A DNA stretch of 64,000 bases from JALYUM01 sp036688685 (GTDB taxonomy: Bacteria > Pseudomonadota > Gammaproteobacteria > Burkholderiales > Burkholderiaceae_D): assembly GCF_036688685.1 (NCBI RefSeq), contig NZ_JAQQPS010000018.1, forward strand, positions 62,001-126,000, written 5' to 3'. The notes beneath the pieces were generated by a model. That model was given only the letters and a program-made list of their open reading frames with translations, was not told the DNA's origin and did not search any database. This document shows positions 8,364 through 17,203 of the stretch, piece after piece. The position numbers were made by a program, and so were the translations under genes. Position 1 is the stretch's first letter. The number at the start of each line of letters is the position of its first letter.

Positions 8364-10223
8364 CTAAACCAGCCCTTCAAACGGCAAAATATCCACAATT
8401 GCGCCCGCGGCCACATTGCCCGTTTCTTCATGCAGCACGACGATGCAGTTCGCCTGTGTCATCGAACTCAACATGCCCGAACCCTGCGCGCCGGTCAGGC
8501 GCACCTCGGTCCTGCCGCTGGCGTTGAGCGAAAAGATGCCGCGCTGGTATTCGGTGCGGCCGGCTTTCTTGCGGATTGGCGCGCTGGAGATCGCCTGCAG
8601 CAGCGGCGGCACGACGGCGGCCGCACCCATCATCTGCAGCAGCGCCGCGCGCGCAAAAAAGTAGAACGAGACCATTACGGCCACCGGATTACCGGGCAGC
8701 CCGAACAGAAAGGCGCTACGGCCGTTCGAGGCGATCTTGCCGAAGGCGAGCGGGCGGCCCGGGCGCATGCCGATCTTCCAGAATGTGACGTCGCCCAGGC
8801 GCGCCATGATCTCGCGCGTGTAATCGGCCGCGCCCACCGAGACGCCGCCGGAGGTGATGATCGCGTCGGCGTTCTCGCAGGCCGCGCGCAACGCGGCCTC
8901 CAATGCAGCCGGATCGTCGCGCACCACGCCCATGTCGAGGATGTCGCAGCCGAGGCGCTCGAGCATGCCATAGATGGTGTAGCGGTTGCTGTCGTAGACG
9001 CAGCCGGCGTCGAGCGCTTCGCCGACCGAGCGCAGTTCGTCGCCGGTCGAAAAAAACGCCACGCGCAGGCGCCGCTGCACGGAGACCTCGGCAATGCCGA
9101 GCGAGGCGATCAGGCCCAGGTCGGCCGGACGGACGATCCTGCCGCGCGCGAGCGCTGCACCGCCACGTGCCAGGTCTTCGCCGGCGAAGCGGCGGTTGTC
9201 GCCCGCGCCGATGACGCCGGGCGCGAGGCGCACCGTGGCGCCGTCGACCGTCACGCATTCCTGCGGCGCGACCGTGTCGCAACCGGTGGGCATGACCGCG
9301 CCGGTCATGATGCGGATGCACTGGCCCGGCGCCACGGCGCCAGCGTACGGCCGCCCGGCGAATGCGGTGCCGGTGACGGTCAGCGTGGTGACGGCATCGG
9401 GCAGCAGGTCGGCGCCGCGCAGCGCGTAGCCATCCATCGCCGAGTTGTCATGCGCCGGCACGTCGATCGGCGAGATGATATCGGCGGCCAGCACGCGGCC
9501 CAGGGCCGCCCGCAGCGCCACGCGTTCGACCGCATTGACCGGTGTGACGAAGCGTTTGATCAGCTGCTGGGCGTCGCGAACCGCCAGCGCCTCGGGGTCA
9601 TACGACGCCAAACAGCTGGCAACGTCGCGCATGCTGGTCGCTTCATGCACGCGCAGCTCCTCGAGGGTATTGATATTGCGAAACGCGTCGCTGTCGGCGA
9701 ACACCACTTCGGCGACGTTCGCGTCGCCATACCAGGCGCCCATCTTGCGGCCACCGCCGGCAAGGTAGGCTTGCAGCACCGGCAGCAGACTGGTCTTGAC
9801 GAGGCAGAACACGGGCTGGCGCTGGCCGTCGGCGCTGACGGCGATGGCGATGTCCGCATCCTGTGCGGTCAAGCCGGCCAGCAGCCGTTCGGCCAGGTCG
9901 AGCGGCAGGAACGGCGAATCGCACGGCGCGGTCAATAGCAACGGTGCGGCGCAGCAGCGCATGCCCGCTTCCAGTCCGGCCAGCGGGCCGGCGAAATCGC
10001 CGGTCGCGTCGGGCCAGACCGGCACGCCGAGCGCGGCGTAGGTGTCGAGGTTGCGGTTGGCGCTGATTGCCAGGCGCTTGACCTGGGGCGCGAGGCGCGC
10101 CATGACGGCCGCCACCATGGCCTCGCCGCGAAACGGTTGCAAGCCCTTGTCCACGTGGCCCATGCGTGTGGCGCGCCCGCCGGCCAGGATCAGTCCATCC
10201 ATAGTTTGCATAAGCGTCGGCAT
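8364..10223 (-). CDS. Fused molybdenum cofactor protein MobA-MoeA
   Basis: This single frame of about 619 residues combines two usually separate proteins. Residues 1 to about 200 are MobA, the GTP:molybdopterin guanylyltransferase (LILAGGRATRMGHVDKGL, then FRNINTLEEL at its end). After VHEATS the frame runs straight into MoeA, which inserts molybdate (MRDVASCLASYDPEAL, DNSAMDGYALRG, ITSGGVSVGAADYTRE, GLPGNPVAVMVSF). No stop or ribosome site separates them. The ATG at 10223 follows the moaA stop by five bases; a start at 10202 is also possible. It lies in one operon with moaA. Confidence 0.88.
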   Translation of the reverse strand: MPTLMQTMDGLILAGGRATRMGHVDKGLQPFRGEAMVAAVMARLAPQVKRLAISANRNLDTYAALGVPVWPDATGDFAGPLAGLEAGMRCCAAPLLLTAPCDSPFLPLDLAERLLAGLTAQDADIAIAVSADGQRQPVFCLVKTSLLPVLQAYLAGGGRKMGAWYGDANVAEVVFADSDAFRNINTLEELRVHEATSMRDVASCLASYDPEALAVRDAQQLIKRFVTPVNAVERVALRAALGRVLAADIISPIDVPAHDNSAMDGYALRGADLLPDAVTTLTVTGTAFAGRPYAGAVAPGQCIRIMTGAVMPTGCDTVAPQECVTVDGATVRLAPGVIGAGDNRRFAGEDLARGGAALARGRIVRPADLGLIASLGIAEVSVQRRLRVAFFSTGDELRSVGEALDAGCVYDSNRYTIYGMLERLGCDILDMGVVRDDPAALEAALRAACENADAIITSGGVSVGAADYTREIMARLGDVTFWKIGMRPGRPLAFGKIASNGRSAFLFGLPGNPVAVMVSFYFFARAALLQMMGAAAVVPPLLQAISSAPIRKKAGRTEYQRGIFSLNASGRTEVRLTGAQGSGMLSSMTQANCIVVLHEETGNVAAGAIVDILPFEGLV

Positions 10224-10228
10224 CAAAT

Positions 10229-11338
10229 TCAGCCGCCGATGTACGACATTTCCACCTTGCGCACACCCGGCACCAGGCCGTCGGTGTTAATGGTGCGGGT
10301 TTCGGAGTAGCGGTCGGCGCGTTTGTGCCAGACGCCGGCAATCGCGTTCGACAGTTCGGCATCGCTGCGGCCGTCGCGCATCAGCGCGCGCAGGTCGTGC
10401 CCGCGCGAGGCGAACAGGCAGGTGTACAGTTTGCCTTCGGTCGACAGGCGCGCGCGCGAACAATCGGCGCAGAAGGCCTGCGTGACGCTGGAGATGACGC
10501 CGATTTCGCCGCTGCCGTCGGCATAGCGCCAGCGCGCGGCGGTTTCACCGACGTAATTCGGATCGATGGGTTCGAGCGCCATTTCGGCGCCGATCCGTTC
10601 GACCACTTCGCCGGACGACACCACCTCCATCATGTTCCAGCCGTTCGATGCGCCGACGTCCATGTACTCGATGAAACGCAGCACATACGGCGTGTTCCTG
10701 AAATGGCGCGCCATCGGCAGGATCTGGTCGTCGTTGACGCCGCGCTTGACCACCATATTCACCTTGATCGGCCCGAGGCCGGCGGCATGGGCCGCATCGA
10801 TACCCTCGAGCACGTCGGCGACGGAAAAATCGACGTCGTTCATGCTGCGGAAGGTGGCATCGTCCATTGCATCGAGCGAGACGGTGACGCGGTCCAGGCC
10901 AGCGTCTTTCAGCACTTGCGCCTTGCGCGCCAGCAGGGAGCCGTTGGTGGTCAGTGTCAGGTCGAGCGGGCGGCCGCTCGCGGTCGGCAGCGCGCGCAGC
11001 ATGGAGACAAGTTCTTCGAGGTTTTTGCGCAGCAGCGGCTCGCCCCCGGTCAGGCGGATTTTCTCGACGCCGTGGGCGATAAAGATGCGCGCCATGCGGG
11101 TGATTTCCTCGAACGACAGCAGGGCTGCATGCGGCAAATACGCGTAATCCTTGTCGAACACTTCCTTCGGCATGCAATACACACAACGGAAATTGCAGCG
11201 GTCGGTCACGGAAATGCGCAGGTCTTGCAGCGGACGGGCGAGCGCGTCGGCCAGCCGGCCGTCGGGCAGCGCCAGCAGGGCAGGGACAGCAGGAATGCGC
11301 GAGCGTGCGTCGCTGAGCATGATGATTTTTTCGGCCAT
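10229..11338 (-). CDS. moaA: GTP 3',8-cyclase MoaA
   Basis: This is a 369-residue radical-SAM enzyme for the first step of molybdopterin synthesis, converting GTP to the cyclic precursor with MoaC. The N-terminal cluster ligands are Cys48, Cys52 and Cys55 (CNFRCVYC). The C-terminal cluster ligands are Cys290, Cys293 and Cys307, spaced CxxC-x13-C as in the family. The protein ends in Gly-Gly, a MoaA hallmark. I chose ATG 11338 over 11392 because the upstream extension has no family match. It is followed by the mobA-moeA fusion after five bases. Confidence 0.95.
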   Translation of the reverse strand: MAEKIIMLSDARSRIPAVPALLALPDGRLADALARPLQDLRISVTDRCNFRCVYCMPKEVFDKDYAYLPHAALLSFEEITRMARIFIAHGVEKIRLTGGEPLLRKNLEELVSMLRALPTASGRPLDLTLTTNGSLLARKAQVLKDAGLDRVTVSLDAMDDATFRSMNDVDFSVADVLEGIDAAHAAGLGPIKVNMVVKRGVNDDQILPMARHFRNTPYVLRFIEYMDVGASNGWNMMEVVSSGEVVERIGAEMALEPIDPNYVGETAARWRYADGSGEIGVISSVTQAFCADCSRARLSTEGKLYTCLFASRGHDLRALMRDGRSDAELSNAIAGVWHKRADRYSETRTINTDGLVPGVRKVEMSYIGG

Positions 11339-11394
11339 CCGATACGATAGCACGGAGGGCGAATCAGCACAGGAAGCGACCCCGGCCGGCACAT

Positions 11395-11424
11395 AAAAAA
11401 GGGACGCACGCGGCGTCCCTTTTT
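11395..11424 (-). terminator. Rho-independent terminator of rne
   Basis: Arms GGGACGC (11401-11407) and GCGTCCC (11413-11419) are flanked by an A run (11395-11400) and a T run (11420-11424). On the minus strand this is a hairpin followed by six T, placed 25 bases after the rne stop. The symmetric A/T runs would also let it work on the plus strand. Confidence 0.85.
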
Positions 11425-11448
11425 AGTCGCTCAGGCAATCACTTGGGC

Positions 11449-14400
11449 TTATTGACGCGTATCGACCTGGATCAGCGGCTCGTCCGCTTGCGGCGGCAAG
11501 GGCTTGCGCGTGCGCGGCACGCGCACTGGCGGGGCGACCTGTTCGGCTGCAGCGCGGGCGGCGCGCAGTTTTTCCGGGTCGGTGGCCGCCAGGGTCAGGC
11601 CGGCCGAATCGAGCAATTGGCCCAGGTCGGCAACCGGCGCGGGTGCGACCGGCGCTGGCGCTACCGGGAACTGCACCGGCGCCGCTTCGACTGCTGCGAC
11701 GACTACTGGTTCAGGCGCCGCCACCGGGAATTCCACCGGCTTGACAGCCAGGCGCTCGGCTTCGGCAGCATGCACATGGGCTGCGGTTTCGGCAACCTGG
11801 GCCGCCACCGATGCGGTGGTCGGGAACAGGAATGCCGCTGGCGCTTCTGCGACCGGCGCAGGCTTGACTGGCTCGGCGACAGGTGCAACTTCCACCACAG
11901 CTTCGGCCGCGGCCACTGCCTCGACATGCTTGGATGCCATCGACGCGGACGTCGGGAACGCCCACGCTTCCGGTACCGGCTTCACGGCCGGGATAACCAC
12001 CTCGACCGGTGCTTTTGGTGCGCGGCTCTGCTCTTTGGCCGCTTCGTCGGCGACCGGCATGAAGGCCGGTTCGGCGCCTTCGGCCTGGCCGTTTTCGTCG
12101 CCTTCCATGCCTTCGCGGTCACGGCGGTTACGGTTGCGACCACCACGGCGGCGGCGGCGGCGCGGCTCGTCGCCTTCGTCGAGTTCTTCACCATTCGGGC
12201 CCAGCGACGTGACGGTCTTGGTCACTTCGATGTGCTCTTCCTGCAAGCCGTCCGGGCCATTCGTCACGACGGTAACAGCCTGCGACGACACGGTCTGGAT
12301 CAGTGCGATTTCTTCAGGCTTGCCTTCGACCGGCGCTGCGCGTTCGACCCGCTCAGGACGTTCGCCACGTTCTTTCGGTGCCCGTGGCTGGCGTTCCGGA
12401 CGCTCGCCGCGCTCAGGACGCTCGGCGCGCGCGACGACTGGTGCTGCCGGATCGACTGGTTCGCGCGGCGGACGCGGTGGCCGTGGCGGACGGGCCGGTT
12501 TGGCTTCCATATCGGCCGCGGCGCTGTTCGCCGGTTTCACGGCATCGTCGAACACCGGCTTGATGGCCGGGTCGCGCGGCTCGCGTGGTTCGCGCTCGGG
12601 CTTGCCATTGCGGCCGGTGCGGGCGCGCGGACCGCGGTTGTTGGCGCTGTTGCGTTCACCGGCAGTGACGACCGGCGGCGGGGCAGCAGGGCGGACCGGG
12701 GCGGCGGCCGGGGCAGGCGCCGCTGCTGGTTTGCCAAAGAAGAAATTGCGCACCTTGTCCATGAAGGTTTCCGGCGCTGGCGCTGGCAGCGCGGCTGGCG
12801 CTGGTGCCGGTGCAGGTTTCACGGCCTCGGTACGGTCGACCACGGGCGCAGGCTGGGCCGGCGTGATGGTTTTGACCATGGCTTCCTGGCGCGGCTTGGC
12901 ATCTTCCTTCTGGCGCTTGCTGTAAGCCATGTCAGTTTCCGCCGACTCGGCCAGCGTGTAGCTGGCCTGGCTTTCCTCCAGGCGCGGATCGTCGTGCTTG
13001 ATGCGCTCGAGCTTGTAGTGCGGCGTATCGAGGTGTTTGTTTGGCACCAGGATCACGGAAATGCGGTGGCGGTTCTCGATTTTGAGTACTTCGCCGCGCT
13101 TTTCATTCAACAGGAAGGCAGCCACATCGACCGGCACCTGGACGTGGATGGTGGCCGAATTCTCTTTCATCGCCTCTTCCTGGATGATGCGCAGGACTTG
13201 CAGGGCGGACGACTCGGTATCGCGGATGTGGCCGGTGCCGGAGCAGCGCGGGCAGGTCACGTGCGAACCTTCCGACAACGACGGACGCAGGCGCTGACGC
13301 GACAGCTCCATCAGGCCGAAGCGGGAAATCTTGCCCATTTGAACACGGGCGCGGTCATGGTGCAGCGCGTCTTTCAGGCGGGTTTCGACTTCGCGCTGGT
13401 TTTTTGCCACTTCCATGTCGATGAAGTCGATGACGATCAGGCCGCCGAGGTCGCGCAAGCGCAACTGGCGCGCCACTTCTTCGGCCGCTTCGCAGTTGGT
13501 GTTGAAGGCGGTCGTTTCGATGTCGGAACCGCGCGTGGCGCGCGCCGAGTTGACGTCGACCGAGACCAGTGCTTCGGTGTGGTCGATGACGATCGCGCCG
13601 CCGGACGGCAGGGGCACGGTGCGCGAGTACGCCGTTTCAATCTGGTGTTCAATTTGAAAACGCGAAAACAGCGGCACATCGTCACTGTAGCGTTTTACGC
13701 GGTGCACCATGTCGGGCATCACGTGGCTCATGAACTGGTGGGCCTGGTCGTAGATCTCGTCGGTGTCGATCAGGATCTCGCCGATGTCCGGCTGGAAGTA
13801 GTCGCGGATGGCGCGGATGACCAGCGACGATTCCTGGTAGATCAGGAAGGCGCCGGTGGCCGACTTGCCGGCCCCTTCGATGGCGCGCCACAGTTGCATC
13901 AGGTAATTCAAGTCCCACTGCAATTCTTCGACATTGCGGCCGATGCCAGCGGTGCGGGCGATCACCGACATGCCTTGGGGCAAGTCGAGTTTGTCCATGG
14001 TTTCGCGCAGTTCCTGGCGCTCTTCACCTTCGACGCGGCGCGATACGCCGCCGCCGCGCGGGTTGTTCGGCATCAACACCAGGTAACGGCCGGCCAGCGA
14101 GACGAACGAGGTCAGGGCGGCGCCTTTGTTGCCGCGCTCTTCCTTTTCGACCTGGACCATGATTTCCTGGCCTTCGCGCAGGGCTTCCTTGATCGACGCG
14201 GTGCGCACGTCGACGCCTTCGCGGAAATAAGTGCGCGCAACTTCTTTAAATGGGAGGAAACCGTGGCGATCTTCGCCGTAGGAGACGAAGCAGGCTTCGA
14301 GCGATGGCTCGATGCGGGTGATCACGCCTTTGTAGATATTCGACTTGCGCTGTTCGCGCCCGGCCGATTCGATATCGATGTCGATCAGTTTCTGACCGTC

Positions 14401-14457
14401 CACGATGGCGACGCGCAGCTCTTCTTGCTGCGTCGCGTTAAACAACATACGTTTCAT
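11449..14457 (-). CDS. rne: Ribonuclease E
   Basis: This is a 1002-residue endoribonuclease E, the core of the RNA degradosome. The N-terminal catalytic half contains an S1 domain (about 35-120), the active-site aspartates Asp301 (VDVNS) and Asp344 (IVIDFID), and the zinc-link cysteines Cys402 and Cys405 (CPRC). All are offset by two from E. coli RNase E. The C-terminal half is disordered: an Arg-rich RNA-binding stretch (RRRRRRGGRNRNRRDR) and long Ala/Pro/Val repeats that probably form the scaffold region. The start MKRMLFNATQ matches the family; an upstream in-frame start at 14472 is less likely. It is divergent from rluC, as in E. coli. Confidence 0.95.
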   Translation of the reverse strand: MKRMLFNATQQEELRVAIVDGQKLIDIDIESAGREQRKSNIYKGVITRIEPSLEACFVSYGEDRHGFLPFKEVARTYFREGVDVRTASIKEALREGQEIMVQVEKEERGNKGAALTSFVSLAGRYLVLMPNNPRGGGVSRRVEGEERQELRETMDKLDLPQGMSVIARTAGIGRNVEELQWDLNYLMQLWRAIEGAGKSATGAFLIYQESSLVIRAIRDYFQPDIGEILIDTDEIYDQAHQFMSHVMPDMVHRVKRYSDDVPLFSRFQIEHQIETAYSRTVPLPSGGAIVIDHTEALVSVDVNSARATRGSDIETTAFNTNCEAAEEVARQLRLRDLGGLIVIDFIDMEVAKNQREVETRLKDALHHDRARVQMGKISRFGLMELSRQRLRPSLSEGSHVTCPRCSGTGHIRDTESSALQVLRIIQEEAMKENSATIHVQVPVDVAAFLLNEKRGEVLKIENRHRISVILVPNKHLDTPHYKLERIKHDDPRLEESQASYTLAESAETDMAYSKRQKEDAKPRQEAMVKTITPAQPAPVVDRTEAVKPAPAPAPAALPAPAPETFMDKVRNFFFGKPAAAPAPAAAPVRPAAPPPVVTAGERNSANNRGPRARTGRNGKPEREPREPRDPAIKPVFDDAVKPANSAAADMEAKPARPPRPPRPPREPVDPAAPVVARAERPERGERPERQPRAPKERGERPERVERAAPVEGKPEEIALIQTVSSQAVTVVTNGPDGLQEEHIEVTKTVTSLGPNGEELDEGDEPRRRRRRGGRNRNRRDREGMEGDENGQAEGAEPAFMPVADEAAKEQSRAPKAPVEVVIPAVKPVPEAWAFPTSASMASKHVEAVAAAEAVVEVAPVAEPVKPAPVAEAPAAFLFPTTASVAAQVAETAAHVHAAEAERLAVKPVEFPVAAPEPVVVAAVEAAPVQFPVAPAPVAPAPVADLGQLLDSAGLTLAATDPEKLRAARAAAEQVAPPVRVPRTRKPLPPQADEPLIQVDTRQ

Positions 14458-15013
14458 TTTTATTGGCTCCACGGCCCCGCAGGGCCGCTCAAGGCCGCCT
14501 TGTCAGGACGGCCGGTACATGAAAGCACGCGGGGGAGCAGAACGTTGGAGGGGGTATGCCCGAATGTGCCGTGCACGCCACGGTGAACTGGGCGGTGCGC
14601 GGCAGGGCGCTTGAGAGGTCGATCGACATGCCGAGCGCACGCATCAGCCGGTAACCGGTGCCGCAGGAAGGGCACGAAGATTAACGCGGCGAGGTGCAAC
14701 AACCAGCCAGACCTATGTGAACAGCGAACACACCAAGACTTCGATTCCCAGGCGATTGACTCTGCCTTTACTCGCTAGCCTTCAGGATGAGGCTTACATC
14801 GGGTCGGGCGAAACGGCAAGCGTTATCGACGCCATCAACCGGCGAGCCGATGGCGGCTTGCCGGTACTTATCCTTAATAATCCAAACTATCCAGTCCTTC
14901 ATGCCAGCGCGACAATCCGATTACAACAACGGTGCAACCTTGACGCGCGCAGGAATGTGCGTACACGTTTTTCCATCGAATTCGCAATTTGGCAGGGCCG
15001 ATGGAGACGCCCA

Positions 15014-15043
15014 TGTGTAAAATATCGTTTTAATTCTTACACA
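15014..15043. repeat. Inverted repeat in the rne-rluC divergent promoter region
   Basis: TGTGTAA (15014-15020) and TTACACA (15037-15043) form a perfect 7-bp inverted repeat with a 16-base AT-rich spacer. It lies just upstream of the rluC promoter candidate. The geometry fits a dimeric regulator site or overlapping promoter elements. Confidence 0.35.
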
Positions 15044-15051
15044 GCAGAGGT

Positions 15052-15080
15052 TTGACCACCGCCGGTCGATTATATATTCA
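15052..15080 (+). promoter_or_regulatory. Candidate sigma-70 promoter of rluC
   Basis: TTGACC (15052-15057) and TATTCA (15075-15080) are separated by 17 bases. Transcription would begin near 15087, after the ATG at 15083; this favours the rluC start at 15122. Confidence 0.45.
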
Positions 15081-15121
15081 AAATGAAGGACTTAGACAGA
15101 ATTTCTGGGAAGACAAAGGAA

Positions 15122-16102
15122 ATGAAGAAGCAAAGCGATGTGGCCCCACCTTCATCACCGGCACTGCAAGCCCAGTTCATCACCATCCACGAAGAAGACG
15201 CCGGACAGCGCATCGATAACTACCTGCTGCGAATCTGCAAAGGCGTGCCAAAAAGCCACGTTTATCGCATTTTGCGGTCGGGCGAAGTGCGCGTCAATAA
15301 AGGCCGTATCGACCAGTTGTATCGCCTGCAGGATGGCGACATGGTACGTATTCCACCAATCCGCATTGCCGAGAAAGAATCGACGGCGCATGTGCCGGGT
15401 GCGGAATTCGCGATTATTCACGAAGACAGCCATTTACTGGTCATCGACAAACCGTGTGGCACCGCCGTGCACGGCGGTTCCGGTGTCTCATATGGCGTGA
15501 TCGAACAATTGCGCGCCTCGCGCCCGGACGCCAAGTTCCTGGAACTGGTGCACCGGCTCGACCGTGAAACCTCGGGCTTGCTGCTATTGGCGAAAAAACG
15601 CTCTGCGCTGACCAATCTGCACGAGCAGATGCGTGATGGCCTGACCGACAAGCGCTATCTGACGATGGTGGCGGGCGAATGGAAGAATGCGCGCCAGCAC
15701 ATCAAGCTGCCGCTGCACAAGTACACGACGGCGGAAGGCGAGCGCCGCGTGGTTGTGCAAACCGGCGGGATGGAATCGCACACCGTGTTCAGTTTATTGC
15801 GCAAGTGGCCGAACTTTGCCTTGCTGGAAGCGGAACTGAAAACCGGGCGCACACACCAGATTCGCGTTCATCTGTCATCGTCTGGCTTTCCCATTCTTGG
15901 CGACGACAAGTACGGCGATTTTGCGCTCAACCGCCAGCTGTTAAAGGCTGATGCTGGTCGTGGTGCCTTGAAACGGATGTTTCTGCACGCCCATCAGATT
16001 ACGTTTACCCATCCGGAATCCGGCAAGCCCATGACACTGAATGCAACATTGCCACCGGAATGCGAACGTTTCTTGGTAAGCTTGGGCAAACCACAGGGCT
16101 GA
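15122..16102 (+). CDS. rluC: 23S rRNA pseudouridine synthase RluC
   Basis: This is a 326-residue enzyme that converts uridines of 23S rRNA to pseudouridine (positions 955, 2504 and 2580 in E. coli). An N-terminal S4 RNA-binding domain (QRIDNYLLRICKGVPKSHVY, VRVNKGRI) precedes the RluA-family catalytic domain. Asp147 in HRLDRETSG is the nucleophile. AVHGGSGVSYGVIEQLRA matches RluC. The ATG at 15122 is preceded by AAGGAA at short distance; a start at 15083 would lie upstream of the predicted transcription start. It is divergent from rne. Confidence 0.92.
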   Translation: MKKQSDVAPPSSPALQAQFITIHEEDAGQRIDNYLLRICKGVPKSHVYRILRSGEVRVNKGRIDQLYRLQDGDMVRIPPIRIAEKESTAHVPGAEFAIIHEDSHLLVIDKPCGTAVHGGSGVSYGVIEQLRASRPDAKFLELVHRLDRETSGLLLLAKKRSALTNLHEQMRDGLTDKRYLTMVAGEWKNARQHIKLPLHKYTTAEGERRVVVQTGGMESHTVFSLLRKWPNFALLEAELKTGRTHQIRVHLSSSGFPILGDDKYGDFALNRQLLKADAGRGALKRMFLHAHQITFTHPESGKPMTLNATLPPECERFLVSLGKPQG

Positions 16103-16167
16103 ATTTCATCCGAATCCCGGCCCCTTACTTATTCAGGAGCGCCGGTCGTCACAAGCGACCGGCAGAC

Positions 16168-16827
16168 ATGCCAAGAAAGCAATTTGATCTCATCGTCTTC
16201 GATTGGGACGGTACGCTGATGAACAGCACCGCAACGATCGTCAAATGCATCCAGTCCGCCGCGAAAGACGTCGGCTTGACGCCGCCCACCGATGCCGCTG
16301 CCTCGCACGTCATTGGCCTGGGCCTGGCCGAAGCCATGCAGCACATCATGCCCGACATCGAGCCGGGGCAATACCAGCGCATGGTTGAGCGCTACCGCTA
16401 CCATTTCATGACCGATGTGCATGAACTGGTGCTGTTTGACGGCGTGCGCGCCATGCTGGCCGAACTGAAACAGGAAGGTTATTTCCTGGCCGTGGCGACA
16501 GGAATGGGCCGTGTCGGCCTGAACCGTTCGCTGAATGCAACCGGCTTGCTGTCTGTGTTCGATGCCACCCGTTGCGCAGACGAGACATTTTCCAAGCCGC
16601 ATCCTGCAATGTTGCAAGAACTGACCAGGGAACTCGGCCAGGACCTGCGCCGTACCGTTATGATCGGCGACACGACGCATGACCTGCAAATGGCCATGAA
16701 TGCGGGCGCCGGTGGCATCGCCGTCGAGTACGGCGCACATCCGGTGGCCCAGCTGGAAACCTGCAACTCCCTGTTTTCGGCGCAGAACGTCGCGCAACTG
16801 CGGGACTGGTTGCGCGACAACGCATGA
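16168..16827 (+). CDS. HAD-superfamily phosphatase (phosphoglycolate phosphatase-like)
   Basis: This is a 219-residue HAD hydrolase. Motif I is DWDGT with catalytic Asp12 and Asp14. A helical cap follows, then the motif III Lys in FSKPHP and motif IV IGDTTHDLQMA. It is closest in layout to phosphoglycolate phosphatase-like proteins often found beside rluC in betaproteobacteria. The true substrate is not readable. The start at 16168 gives the usual short N-terminus before the first strand. It ends in a four-base overlap with the Rieske gene. Confidence 0.85.
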   Translation: MPRKQFDLIVFDWDGTLMNSTATIVKCIQSAAKDVGLTPPTDAAASHVIGLGLAEAMQHIMPDIEPGQYQRMVERYRYHFMTDVHELVLFDGVRAMLAELKQEGYFLAVATGMGRVGLNRSLNATGLLSVFDATRCADETFSKPHPAMLQELTRELGQDLRRTVMIGDTTHDLQMAMNAGAGGIAVEYGAHPVAQLETCNSLFSAQNVAQLRDWLRDNA

Positions 16828-17195
16828 GCGCGCCGGAGGTACTGGTGTGCAGCACCGACGACGTGCAGGACGGTGGCCCCGGGGTGCGCTTTGCGGTGCT
16901 GGCGTTCGGTAGCGCCGCCACCGCCTTCGTGGTGCGGCACCACGGACAGGCGCGCGCCTACCTGAATCGTTGCGCCCATGTTCCGATCGAACTGGACTGG
17001 GAAAAGGGCACCTTTTTCGAGTCCAGCGGCCTGTATCTGATGTGCCAGACGCACGGCGCGATTTATGCGCCCGACACGGGCGCCTGTGTCGGCGGACCCT
17101 GCCGCGGCGGGCGTTTGCGTGCGATCGCCGTGCGCGAAGAAGCGGGCAAGATTTTTTGGCAGCCGGACCAGCAGATCCAGGCGCCGACAACCTAA
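16824..17195 (+). CDS. Rieske [2Fe-2S] ferredoxin-type protein
   Basis: This is a 123-residue soluble Rieske protein. Cluster ligands are Cys50 and His52 (CAH) and Cys74 and His77 (CQTH), followed by the usual GAIYAPDTGACVGGPCRGG loop. There is no membrane anchor or oxygenase domain, so it is a small electron carrier or redox protein. Translation is coupled to the HAD phosphatase (ATGA overlap), and an S49 peptidase gene follows nine bases later. The partner enzyme is unknown. Confidence 0.88.
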   Translation: MSAPEVLVCSTDDVQDGGPGVRFAVLAFGSAATAFVVRHHGQARAYLNRCAHVPIELDWEKGTFFESSGLYLMCQTHGAIYAPDTGACVGGPCRGGRLRAIAVREEAGKIFWQPDQQIQAPTT

Positions 17196-17203
17196 AGTGA
17201 GCT

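Larger units (their letters stand above)
14458..15121. other. Long divergent rne-rluC intergenic region
   Basis: These 660 bases hold no convincing gene; a 112-codon open frame at 14717-15055 has no ribosome site or recognisable motif. The region must contain the rne 5' leader on the left and divergent promoters on the right. In E. coli, rne has a long leader through which RNase E regulates its own message; a similar leader is possible here but not proven. Visible elements are the TGTGTAA/TTACACA inverted repeat and a promoter-like pair, listed separately. Confidence 0.6.

Noticed and set aside
11443..14586. A 1047-codon open frame on the plus strand
   Set aside because: It is the antisense shadow of rne; the translation is low-complexity His/Arg/Asp-rich without motifs, as expected opposite a high-GC gene.
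14717..15055. A 112-codon frame in the rne-rluC gap
   Set aside because: It has no ribosome site or recognisable motif, and it covers the likely promoter region.
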